The notes below the pieces were generated by a model, which did not search any database, was not told the origin of the DNA, and worked only from the letters and a program-made list of their open reading frames with translations. A program made the position numbers and the translations under genes. Below, one piece after another: positions 7,349 through 13,267 of a stretch of 13,267 nucleotides of DNA (position 1 is its first letter; every line of letters starts with the position of its first letter). The stretch is from positions 1-13,267 of the forward strand of contig JBFHES010000119.1 of NCBI GenBank assembly GCA_041584015.1. Reading direction: 5' to 3'. This stretch comes from JBFHES01 sp041584015. GTDB lineage: Bacteria; Bacteroidota; Bacteroidia; Bacteroidales; M50B96.

Positions 7349-7716
7349 GACTTTAACTTTTTAATCTGTGCTGAATATTCTTCAAACTCCACTCGTCGTC
7401 GTCGTCGGATTGAAAGGTACATAACACCAAACAAAATCATAAATAATGAAACCAGGGTAAGCAATGATGCCAAGGTAAGCATGGATACTTCGCGCTTGCG
7501 AAACTCATCAATCTGCTGATTTCTTTCTTTTTTTAGTTCGGCAGTCTTCAGCTCTAGTTCACTCAGTTTATTCTGTAATTGTCTGTATTCTTTCTGAAGC
7601 TCCTGGTGTTCAACAATCAATTTATCGTATGATATACGATTATCTTCAGCTTGCGCATATGATGCACTTATTAGTACAACACCTGTGATAATTAAAATCA
7701 AGAATCTCTTCATCAT
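7345..7716 (-). CDS. small secreted/membrane protein: signal peptide, coiled coil, one TM helix
   Basis: I do not recognise the family. The 123-residue product begins with a signal peptide (about 1-22, cleavage likely after SYA or AQA). Next comes a charged heptad-rich segment (about 30-75, rich in Glu, Lys, Leu and Gln) that should form a coiled coil. A hydrophobic helix follows at about 77-102, then five consecutive arginines (104-108) and a short polar tail. By the positive-inside rule the coiled coil faces the periplasm and the Arg-rich tail the cytoplasm. The layout resembles the juxtamembrane part of sensor proteins, but no signalling domain is attached. The start codon overlaps the ferredoxin stop (ATGA, 4 nt), so translation is probably coupled. 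A second in-frame ATG follows immediately. The Arg run is encoded by a (TCG)5 repeat. Confidence 0.78.
   Translation of the reverse strand: MMKRFLILIITGVVLISASYAQAEDNRISYDKLIVEHQELQKEYRQLQNKLSELELKTAELKKERNQQIDEFRKREVSMLTLASLLTLVSLFMILFGVMYLSIRRRRRVEFEEYSAQIKKLKS
7393..7407. repeat. (TCG)5 trinucleotide repeat
   Basis: Five perfect TCG units encode the run of five arginines just after the transmembrane helix of the small membrane protein. Slippage would add or remove arginines without shifting the frame. Confidence 0.8.
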
Positions 7717-7943
7717 TTCGTTTTTTCAATTTTAATAACTGCAGTTGGACAAACATTCTTTGCCTGTTCAAATAGCTTTCTCTCCGTATTTGGTAACAAC
7801 AAATAATGATACTCATTAGTTGTTTCAGCATCCAGCAGATCTACTTTCCCATCGTTCAAATCCATCCGGTAATAGGCCGGAGCCACCTCAACACAATAAC
7901 CACAACCAATGCATTTCCATCGATAATGAATGATCTTTAACAT
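7713..7943 (-). CDS. single-cluster [4Fe-4S] ferredoxin
   Basis: This is a 76-residue monocluster ferredoxin. Cys11, Cys14 and Cys17 come from KCIGCGYC, and the fourth ligand Cys65 sits in NVCPTAVI. The spacing (CxxCxxC ... CP) is that of small [4Fe-4S] electron carriers. A second cluster motif is absent. It is cytosolic, with no signal or membrane segment. It starts 10 nt after the U32 gene stop and overlaps the next gene by 4 nt, so it belongs to the U32 operon. The likely role is to supply electrons to a neighbouring or general redox enzyme, and the U32 protein, itself a probable Fe-S protein, is the obvious candidate partner. That partnership is inferred from gene order only. Confidence 0.92.
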   Translation of the reverse strand: MLKIIHYRWKCIGCGYCVEVAPAYYRMDLNDGKVDLLDAETTNEYHYLLLPNTERKLFEQAKNVCPTAVIKIEKTK

Positions 7944-7953
7944 CAGCTGGCAA

Positions 7954-9216
7954 TTATTGTTTGAGCGCTTCTTCTGTATCTACAATCTTGTAGAGCTTAT
8001 CAGCCCGTCTAATTTTTGAATCGATGGCAATTGAGAAACTTTCTCCCTTGACTGCCTTTTCAACAGCTTTAAGGTCAACCCTCATTTCATCAATAGTAAG
8101 TTCAATTACACCGGTAGTTGGCCCGGTAATAAGTATTTTATCACCAACATTTAACTCATCGGCCTCCAGCAGAAACTCTGCTACTTTCAGTTTTCCAAAG
8201 TAGTTCATGCCTTTCCCAACATACTTTTTACGGGTTGTTGCTTGCGATCCGTATTCGTTGCTCCACTCGCCCATCTTTCGTCCAAGATAATAACCATCCC
8301 AAAAACCACGATTAAACACGGTACTCAAACGCTTTTCCCATTCGCTTATTTTCTCGTTGGTATAGGTTCCATCAACATAAGCATCTACTGCTTCGCGATA
8401 ACAACTAGTCACAGTTTTAACATACTCCGGAGAGCGAGCTCTCCCTTCAATCTTTAAAACGGTAATTCCCGCATCAAGCAACTTGTTTACAAAACCAATG
8501 GTAGATAAATCCTTTGGCGACATGATGTACTCATTATCGATCTCCAATTCATTACCGGTTTCTTTTTCGGTTACCACATAAGCTTTTCGGCAAGTTTGGC
8601 GACATGCACCACGGTTAGCCGAAGAGTTTTGCTCATGCAAACTCAGGTAGCATTTACCCGAAACTGCCATACACAAGGCACCGTGGGCAAATACCTCAAT
8701 TCGAACCAATTCACCTTTCGGACCACGAATGTCTTCTTCTTTTATGGTTTTGGTAATTTGCTTAACCTGTAATAGGCTTAGCTCACGTGCAGTTACAATC
8801 ACATCGCAAAAGCGTGAGAAAAACTTGAGCGCTCCAATGTTTGAAACATTCAATTGAGTGGAAGCATGAATCTCGATTTCCTTCTCAAAGGCATAATTAA
8901 GCACCGACAAATCGGATGCAATAATAGCACTTACGCCATGTTCTTTTGCGGCATCAACCAAAGTGTGCATTATGGCAATATCATGATCATAGATGATTGT
9001 ATTTATGGTGAGATAAGATTTGATGTTATTCTCTTTACAAATACGAACAATCTCGGCCAAATCCTCTAGCGTAAAATTCACCGACGATTTAGAGCGCATG
9101 TTAAGTTGTGCCACACCAAAATAAATGGAATTTGCTCCACCCTGAATAGCCGCCATAAGTGATTCATACGATCCTACTGGCGCCATTATCTCAATATCTT
9201 CTTTCCTCAATTCCAT
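7954..9216 (-). CDS. U32-family (peptidase U32) protein, TrhP/RlhA-like RNA hydroxylase candidate
   Basis: Characterised U32 proteins hydroxylate RNA (TrhP, tRNA ho5U34; RlhA, 23S rRNA ho5C) or ubiquinone precursors (UbiU/V). The peptidase name is historical. From the ATG at 9216 the product has 420 residues. The N-terminal IEIMAPVGSYESLMAAI and GGANSIYFG (8-34) are typical of the family. The U32 signature EVFAHGALCMAVSGKCYLS lies at 174-192, with Cys182 and Cys189. Cys205 and Cys209 (GACRQTC) follow and may complete a [4Fe-4S] site. KIEGRARSPEYVKTV (255-269) is a family block, and a small beta-rich domain closes the C-terminus (about 335-415). An in-frame ATG at 9312 would add 32 residues. 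I reject it because those residues precede the conserved start and a -7 box sits inside that stretch. It is first in an operon with a ferredoxin. The tRNA branch is the best guess, not proven. Confidence 0.92.
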   Translation of the reverse strand: MELRKEDIEIMAPVGSYESLMAAIQGGANSIYFGVAQLNMRSKSSVNFTLEDLAEIVRICKENNIKSYLTINTIIYDHDIAIMHTLVDAAKEHGVSAIIASDLSVLNYAFEKEIEIHASTQLNVSNIGALKFFSRFCDVIVTARELSLLQVKQITKTIKEEDIRGPKGELVRIEVFAHGALCMAVSGKCYLSLHEQNSSANRGACRQTCRKAYVVTEKETGNELEIDNEYIMSPKDLSTIGFVNKLLDAGITVLKIEGRARSPEYVKTVTSCYREAVDAYVDGTYTNEKISEWEKRLSTVFNRGFWDGYYLGRKMGEWSNEYGSQATTRKKYVGKGMNYFGKLKVAEFLLEADELNVGDKILITGPTTGVIELTIDEMRVDLKAVEKAVKGESFSIAIDSKIRRADKLYKIVDTEEALKQ

Positions 9217-9243
9217 CCTGCTATGCTTATTGTTTTGCTTCGG

Positions 9244-9251
9244 CAAATTTA
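9244..9251 (-). promoter_or_regulatory. -7 box of the U32-ferredoxin operon
   Basis: On the minus strand this reads TAAATTTG followed by CC, an exact match to the Bacteroidota TAnnTTTG consensus, 27 nt before the ATG at 9216. A TTG lies upstream, but about 24 nt away, longer than usual. The position rules out the ATG at 9312 as the start for transcripts made from here. Confidence 0.6.
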
Positions 9252-9331
9252 GAAATTCTATTTGAAAATGTCCTTCAACTTTTTGCTGATCAAAAAGTTT
9301 ACAAAAAATCATGGCGTCAATTATTTTTTAA

Positions 9332-9348
9332 TTGGGCTTTCCGCCCAA
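9332..9348. repeat. short GC-rich hairpin
   Basis: TTGGGC and GCCCAA form a perfect 6-bp stem with a 5-nt loop. No T run follows on either strand, so it does not look like a terminator. It marks the left edge of the repeat-rich interval. Confidence 0.6.
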
Positions 9349-9354
9349 ACCCGA

Positions 9355-9387
9355 CTTACTTATCTTTCCTTGATGAAAGCAAGTAAG
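9355..9387. repeat. imperfect hairpin
   Basis: CTTACTT (9355-9361) pairs with AAGTAAG (9381-9387), and CTTTC (9364-9368) pairs with GAAAG (9375-9379). The two are separated by a small internal mismatch, and the loop is 6 nt. It resembles the hairpin that begins a common Bacteroidota dispersed repeat (recollection, unverified). Confidence 0.6.
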
Positions 9388-9560
9388 CAAAGAAAATCAA
9401 GGCTGCTTTTTAAATAGCTTCTTATTTATCTCAAGATTAAGTGCGGCAGAGTGATCTTCGAACAAGTACGAAGCTTCTCAGTCTTACTAAAATCTTTCGG
9501 TAAAACGAAGGCTATTTGAAAAGAGGCCAAACGTTAACCACTCTTAAAATGAACTGTATG

Positions 9561-9574
9561 CATATTATAATATG
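9561..9574. repeat. perfect 14-bp AT-rich palindrome
   Basis: CATATTATAATATG is its own reverse complement. It is followed immediately by GATAA-GAAT-TTATC (9575-9588), another small inverted repeat. It could be an operator-like site, but it lies far from any start codon. Confidence 0.55.
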
Positions 9575-9592
9575 ATAAGAATTTATCAATCA

Positions 9593-9612
9593 AGTTATCT
9601 ACTCAGATAACT
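9593..9612. repeat. perfect 8-bp hairpin
   Basis: AGTTATCT (9593-9600) and AGATAACT (9605-9612) pair perfectly across a 4-nt ACTC loop. No T run follows on the plus strand. Confidence 0.6.
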
Positions 9613-9668
9613 ATAACACAGAGTCAAGCCGTGCGATGGCCAGACAAATCGCCCGGAAGAGGTGATCG

Positions 9669-9686
9669 TTCCGATAGTTATCGGAA
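9669..9686. repeat. near-perfect palindrome TTCCGATA/TATCGGAA
   Basis: Two 8-nt arms are separated by GT. The CCGATA...TATCGG core looks like a palindrome that recurs in intergenic DNA of Bacteroidota (recollection, unverified). No second copy is present in this window. Confidence 0.6.
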
Positions 9687-9702
9687 TGTCTAGATTTTTT
9701 TG

Positions 9703-9731
9703 GTTCTTTTTTCAGCAATGGAAAAAAGAAC
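9703..9731. repeat. 11-bp perfect inverted repeat
   Basis: GTTCTTTTTTC (9703-9713) and GAAAAAAGAAC (9721-9731) pair perfectly around a 7-nt AGCAATG loop. A run of seven T precedes it on the plus strand. For transcripts arriving from the T9SS gene on the minus strand, the hairpin is followed by CCAAAAAAA rather than T, so it is not a standard terminator. Confidence 0.65.
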
Positions 9732-9767
9732 ATTATTTACAATATAAAACAATTCACAATCCTCTTC

Positions 9768-9822
9768 GGGCTGAAAGCCCAGCTTATTTCAGCCCAATGG
9801 CAAAGCGAAGCGGCGCCTTGGG
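9768..9822. repeat. overlapping, mutually exclusive hairpins
   Basis: GGGCTGAAA (9768-9776) can pair with TTTCAGCCC (9787-9795) as a 9-bp stem, or its first five bases can pair with AGCCC at 9776-9780. The CCC of the long stem is also the start of CCCAA-t-GGC (9793-9801), which pairs with GCC-TTGGG (9815-9822). It lies 43 nt beyond the stop of the T9SS gene, so it may affect that transcript's 3' end, or it may simply be a dispersed repeat. Confidence 0.6.
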
Positions 9823-9864
9823 TAATGGATTAAAGATGTAAACATCACGCCCTGCAAGGAGACC

Positions 9865-11490
9865 TTATCTTAGAACTACAAACTTCCGGGCAAAGTCCTG
9901 ATTAACTCCAATACAACGAACAATGTAATTTCCTGGTAATAGATCTGCCACATTTAAAGATACCGTCTTTCCATTAGCAGCTTGTTCCTTTATATGTTGC
10001 CCTGATATTGAATAAATGCTGATTTGTGAAATGGTAAAGGAGCTTTCAATCTTTAGCTGCAAGCTGGCAGGATTTGGATAAACAAGAACCTGATTGTCAA
10101 TTATAGTATTCACCTCTTCAATACCAATATTCCCCAAGTGGTATCGACCAATAAAATAAGTTTCCACTGGCCAACTGCCTATGGTTTCATCGACTGCCCA
10201 CCCATGCATAATGATGTCGTTATTATGAAGATTAAAATTATTTACCGTAAAACGCGATTCATTTGCACCAATTATATTTTTAAGATTTCCATTTGATGCT
10301 AGTTGCAAGATTAAATCATGGCTCCATGTAGAGCTCCATAGTGTATCATCTTCAAGAAGAAGCATAGAGCTACACTCTGCATTAATAAATATATCTCCAG
10401 AGCTATGAATTTTTATCGACTTGGCTTTTTGCATATTATCACCTTTAAAGTGCTTAAACCAATCCACGCTGCCATACTCGTCTAACTTCCATAAGATAAA
10501 ATCAGAATGATCCGCAACTAGCGAATCACCATTAATTACTACAGATTCGTTATAAATATTAGTTGCTAATAGCATATCTCCATTGTCAGCAATATCAAAA
10601 GAACGAAGTTCATTCATGTTCGAACTTCCTCCTGGGAAAACCAATAAAGTGTCCAAGGCTCCATTGTTTGAATCAAAAAATGCCAGATAGGTGTCATATA
10701 CTTCTGATGAATCAAAATAATATCCATCGAACATTTGGCTTTCGGTGATATAACCCGGCATAACTATTTGATTGCTCTTCGGATTGTACTTGATATATTC
10801 TCCAAACGAATAACTCTTATTTTTCACTAACCATATATAATTACCATTGGTATCGAATTTACACAAGTAATTACAATAAACAGTATTGGTATCTGGACTA
10901 TTTACGAGCGTATCGCCAATAATAATATTCCCAAGAAAAGAACCACTTATGTATATATTCTCATCATCATCAAAGCACATATACGGTGCTGACACTTCAT
11001 TGCCAAACACTTGCGAATCACCATTCCGGAAGCGTTCGCGCCATAATAAATTACCGCTACTGTTGTATTTTGCAAGAATCACTTCAGGGTTTGCCGAATC
11101 GTTTGGATCAATTACCGTGTCACCCTCAAAAGCATAAGGACGCCAAAAATTAAATAGTGCGTAAATATCTCCTGAAGAACTAACAAAAGTTTGCGTGGTT
11201 TCACCTGCTCCCCATAATTCGTTGTATCCATAGCATTTCACCCAGGCCCAATTTCCCTGTCCATCATATTTAGTCATGTAGGCACTGTAGTCCTGAGCAT
11301 AATTTGGAAAAGGAGGATTTGTCCATTGATAAACTTGCGCGTAAGGTCCTGATAAGAAGAAGCTATCTTCTGCGGCTGATGTGATTTGCGTTCGGGAGCC
11401 CATGTAGTCCTTCACCCACAACCATTCTCCTTGCTGAGCCAATGAGCCATAAGTTGTAAAAACTAGAAATAGTATAATTAGGTGTTTCAT
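9865..11490 (-). CDS. T9SS-secreted beta-propeller-like protein (paralog A)
   Basis: This 541-residue extracellular or surface protein has three parts. A signal peptide occupies about 1-19 (...GSLAQQ). The body is made of recurring strands of the form hhxKaDxxGNxxW, a pattern like the SBBP beta-propeller repeats. They occur near 70-83 (KYDGQGNWAW), 138-150 (KYNSSGNLLW), 209-220 (KFDTNGNYIW), 268-281, 331-344 (KLDEYGSVDW) and 393-404. GDTxI/L turns lie between several of them. The C-terminal type IX sorting domain starts at VYPNPAS (470-476) and ends in the typical basic KFVVLR. That domain directs export through the outer membrane T9SS and is normally cleaved. No catalytic motif is visible, so adhesion or matrix binding is a guess. 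The next gene upstream is a paralog. No -7 box is visible in the 110-nt gap between them, so they may share a transcript. Confidence 0.9.
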   Translation of the reverse strand: MKHLIILFLVFTTYGSLAQQGEWLWVKDYMGSRTQITSAAEDSFFLSGPYAQVYQWTNPPFPNYAQDYSAYMTKYDGQGNWAWVKCYGYNELWGAGETTQTFVSSSGDIYALFNFWRPYAFEGDTVIDPNDSANPEVILAKYNSSGNLLWRERFRNGDSQVFGNEVSAPYMCFDDDENIYISGSFLGNIIIGDTLVNSPDTNTVYCNYLCKFDTNGNYIWLVKNKSYSFGEYIKYNPKSNQIVMPGYITESQMFDGYYFDSSEVYDTYLAFFDSNNGALDTLLVFPGGSSNMNELRSFDIADNGDMLLATNIYNESVVINGDSLVADHSDFILWKLDEYGSVDWFKHFKGDNMQKAKSIKIHSSGDIFINAECSSMLLLEDDTLWSSTWSHDLILQLASNGNLKNIIGANESRFTVNNFNLHNNDIIMHGWAVDETIGSWPVETYFIGRYHLGNIGIEEVNTIIDNQVLVYPNPASLQLKIESSFTISQISIYSISGQHIKEQAANGKTVSLNVADLLPGNYIVRCIGVNQDFARKFVVLR

Positions 11491-11502
11491 TGCTCTATAC
11501 TT

Positions 11503-11542
11503 TTTTATGAATTACTGCTGGTTGATTTTATGAATTACTGCT
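11503..11542. repeat. 17-bp direct repeat between the two T9SS genes
   Basis: TTTTATGAATTACTGCT occurs perfectly at 11503-11519 and 11526-11542 with a 6-nt spacer (period 23). It lies just upstream of the start codon of paralog A on the minus strand. It may be a paired regulatory site or a slippage duplication. The rest of the 110-nt gap holds nothing that I recognise. Confidence 0.7.
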
Positions 11543-11600
11543 TTAGATTGATATGTTTTTAGCGCAGGCTTCGCTTTGAGTGAAACATTCTTTAAGCCTA

Positions 11601-13256
11601 CTATCTTAGAACTACAAACTTCCGTGCAAATTCCTGTTGATCTCCAATACAACGAATAATGTAATTTCCCGGTAATAGATCAGACACATTTAAAGATACC
11701 ATCTTTCCATTTGCAGCTTGTTCCTTTACAAATTGCCCTGTTATTGAATAAACACTGATTTGTGAAATAGTAAAGGAACTTTCGATCTTTAGCTGCGAGC
11801 TGGCAGGATTTGGATAAATCAATAAATTTTTATCGAGGTGTTTAATCTCTTCTATTCCAATGTTAGTCGGATTGTATCGGGCAAGCATTCCTCCTGTGAT
11901 AGGCCACTCACCAAGTGAATCGGTCAAATTCCTACCATAAATTATCAGATCATCCTGATCGAAAGCAAAGCTGTATACTTTATAATTTGCATCATCATTT
12001 CCAACAAAATTCTTGAAGTTTCCTGCTGAATCTAGTTGGATGATTGTGTTTTTTTCAATTCCTGTCCATAAAGTATCCTCATCCTGAATCAGACTATTCA
12101 CTAGATCCGCAAAAATGAATATATCCGATGAAGAATGCACAAGCAATCCATATGATTTCTGGTTATAATCACCTTTAAAATGCCTAAGCCAGATTACTTC
12201 ACCATTGGGTTTGACTTTCCAAATTAAGAAATCTGTATCATCACATTCGATAAGCTGTCCGTTTATCTCAAATGTATCCTTATAACATTTTGTTGAGAAC
12301 AGATAATTCCCTTCATCATCAAAATCCAATTTATGGGGCGAATTCAAATCTGAAAAGCCACTTGGATAAATAAAATAGTCTTCAAGTTCCCCTGAACTTG
12401 GCTCAAAAGTCATCAAGCATAAATGAGATTTAGTGTTATCAACGTAGTAAGGATTATATATTGTGTTTTCATTATAAAATAAACTATCCTGAATATACAC
12501 AAACTCTATTAGTTTATTGCTTGTGGGATTATAGAAAAGATCATTCATTGAATTAGCAACTCGAGACTGCTCATGGATCCAATCCAGGTTACCAACCGAA
12601 TCAAAGCAGCATAGAAATCCTTTAGCGGTAAAATCAAGGGGAGATCCGGTTTCAATAATAGTATCTCCAATCTGAATATTCCCTCCTAATGAAATCCTTA
12701 CATACAAATTTTCATCATAATCCGTACAAATGCTTAATACCCGGACAAAGCTATTATGGTATACACTATCGCCGTGTGTAAATATGTTATGCCAGAGCAG
12801 GTTCCCTGTTTTATCGTACTTTGCAATTATAGACCCGGGGCTCACGGCCTCCCAATTGTCAGCAAAAGTATCTTCCTCAAACACATAAGGTGCCATTACC
12901 AACAAATTGGTATAAACGGCACCGGAGGGAGTGGTAACACTCCCTTTTCCTTGCATTGTAGAAGGAACAATCCCATCGTCGTAGCCAAAATCGTGATACC
13001 ACATCCAATTTCCGTCTGCATCAAAATTGGCAACAAAACCGCTTGTATTGCTTAAATAAGGATAAAGCGGAGGGTTTGTCCAATTATAATTAGGTGAGTA
13101 CGTACCGGTTAAAACAAAACCATTTCCCGGGCTTTCTGATAAAGTAAATGATGGCCCTGTTTCCTTTACCCAGACCCATTCTCCTTGCTGAGCAACTATC
13201 ACTAATGAATTAAAAACCAAATAAAAAGTTATAAATATTTTAGTATATATTTTCAT
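11601..13256 (-). CDS. T9SS-secreted beta-propeller-like protein (paralog B)
   Basis: This 551-residue paralog of the downstream gene has the same architecture. A signal peptide spans about 1-23 (...LVIVAQQ), and the mature start GEWVWVK parallels GEWLWVK in paralog A. Six strand motifs are visible: FVANFDADGNWMW (74-86), IIAKYDKTGNLLW (143-155), FLCCFDSVGNLDW (214-226), 279-293, FLIWKVKPNGEVIW (343-356) and 406-416. WTNPP, PYxF-E-DT and HFKGD are shared landmarks. The sorting domain begins at IYPNPAS (480-486) and ends KFVVLR. Over the last 71 residues it differs from paralog A at only 11 positions, whereas the bodies have diverged much further. The start ATG lies 11 nt from the window edge, so its promoter is not visible. 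A recent tandem duplication followed by divergence of the exposed body is the simplest reading. Function unknown beyond secretion. Confidence 0.9.
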   Translation of the reverse strand: MKIYTKIFITFYLVFNSLVIVAQQGEWVWVKETGPSFTLSESPGNGFVLTGTYSPNYNWTNPPLYPYLSNTSGFVANFDADGNWMWYHDFGYDDGIVPSTMQGKGSVTTPSGAVYTNLLVMAPYVFEEDTFADNWEAVSPGSIIAKYDKTGNLLWHNIFTHGDSVYHNSFVRVLSICTDYDENLYVRISLGGNIQIGDTIIETGSPLDFTAKGFLCCFDSVGNLDWIHEQSRVANSMNDLFYNPTSNKLIEFVYIQDSLFYNENTIYNPYYVDNTKSHLCLMTFEPSSGELEDYFIYPSGFSDLNSPHKLDFDDEGNYLFSTKCYKDTFEINGQLIECDDTDFLIWKVKPNGEVIWLRHFKGDYNQKSYGLLVHSSSDIFIFADLVNSLIQDEDTLWTGIEKNTIIQLDSAGNFKNFVGNDDANYKVYSFAFDQDDLIIYGRNLTDSLGEWPITGGMLARYNPTNIGIEEIKHLDKNLLIYPNPASSQLKIESSFTISQISVYSITGQFVKEQAANGKMVSLNVSDLLPGNYIIRCIGDQQEFARKFVVLR

Positions 13257-13267
13257 AATAATTGGGC

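Larger units (their letters stand above)
9313..9864. other. gene-free interval with many palindromes, probably dispersed non-coding repeats
   Basis: I see no credible gene in these 552 bases; a short plus-strand frame running in from 9159 to 9386 is a shadow of U32. The interval is dense with self-complementary units, listed separately. Several phrases look familiar to me from non-coding dispersed repeats in Bacteroidota genomes: the TCAAGG-GCTG stretch near 9398, the CAGTCTTACTAAAATC part near 9480, the GGTTCTTTTTTC hairpin and the GGGCTGAAAGCCC unit. That recollection is from memory and unverified. No transposase, target-site duplication or flanking inverted repeats can be identified. Confidence 0.6.

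Noticed and set aside
9214..9386. A 75-codon plus-strand frame covering 9159-9386 and the minus-strand 5' extension of U32
   Set aside because: The plus frame is antisense to the U32 N-terminus and ends inside the repeat block. The minus extension contains the promoter box. Neither has a recognisable protein feature.
9617..9670. A possible small RNA or tRNA remnant in the more GC-rich stretch
   Set aside because: No cloverleaf, T-loop or anticodon arm can be drawn, and no promoter or terminator frames it.
9313..9864. CRISPR array or insertion sequence
   Set aside because: The repeats differ from each other and are not regularly spaced. There is no transposase frame, terminal inverted repeat pair or target duplication.
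13261..13267. ATTGGGC at the right edge, identical to 9331-9337, as a second copy of the repeat block
   Set aside because: Only 7 bases match before the window ends, which is too short to call.

Overview
The window is AT-rich bacterial DNA that I place in the phylum Bacteroidota, probably class Bacteroidia (Marinilabiliales/Prolixibacteraceae-like). The grounds are two secreted proteins ending in a type IX secretion (T9SS) sorting domain, Bacteroidota-type -7 promoter boxes (TAnnTTTG) just upstream of several genes, a lack of clear Shine-Dalgarno sequences, and gene families typical of the phylum. The family-level placement is inference.

Positions 1-7348 are mostly housekeeping and stress genes. 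They are a periplasmic lipoprotein methionine sulfoxide reductase (msrB, minus), an ArsC/Spx-family thioredoxin-fold protein, fumarase C with a clear terminator, the heme chaperone hemW (minus), a membrane-anchored MutS-family ATPase without the mismatch-recognition part, the PLP-biosynthesis enzyme pdxA with its own promoter, and a stand-alone response-regulator receiver. The receiver gene runs head-on into the next operon, and their stop codons interlock.

Positions 7345-9216 (minus) form a compact three-gene operon: a U32-family protein of the RNA-hydroxylase type (TrhP/RlhA-like), a single-cluster [4Fe-4S] ferredoxin 10 nt downstream, and a small signal-peptide/coiled-coil/one-TM protein that overlaps the ferredoxin by 4 nt. 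A -7 box lies inside the 5' extension of the longest U32 reading frame, so the gene should start at the internal ATG at 9216. U32 plus ferredoxin is the most suggestive functional linkage here.

Positions 9217-9864 hold no credible gene beyond the U32 promoter. From about 9331 they are crowded with hairpins and palindromes that look like a mosaic of non-coding dispersed repeats. Positions 9865-13256 (minus) carry two tandem paralogous T9SS cargo proteins of about 550 residues. Each has a signal peptide, about six beta-propeller-like strand motifs and a C-terminal sorting domain. The sorting domains are about 85% identical, clearly more alike than the rest of the proteins. I see no phage, CRISPR, transposase or obvious defence system.
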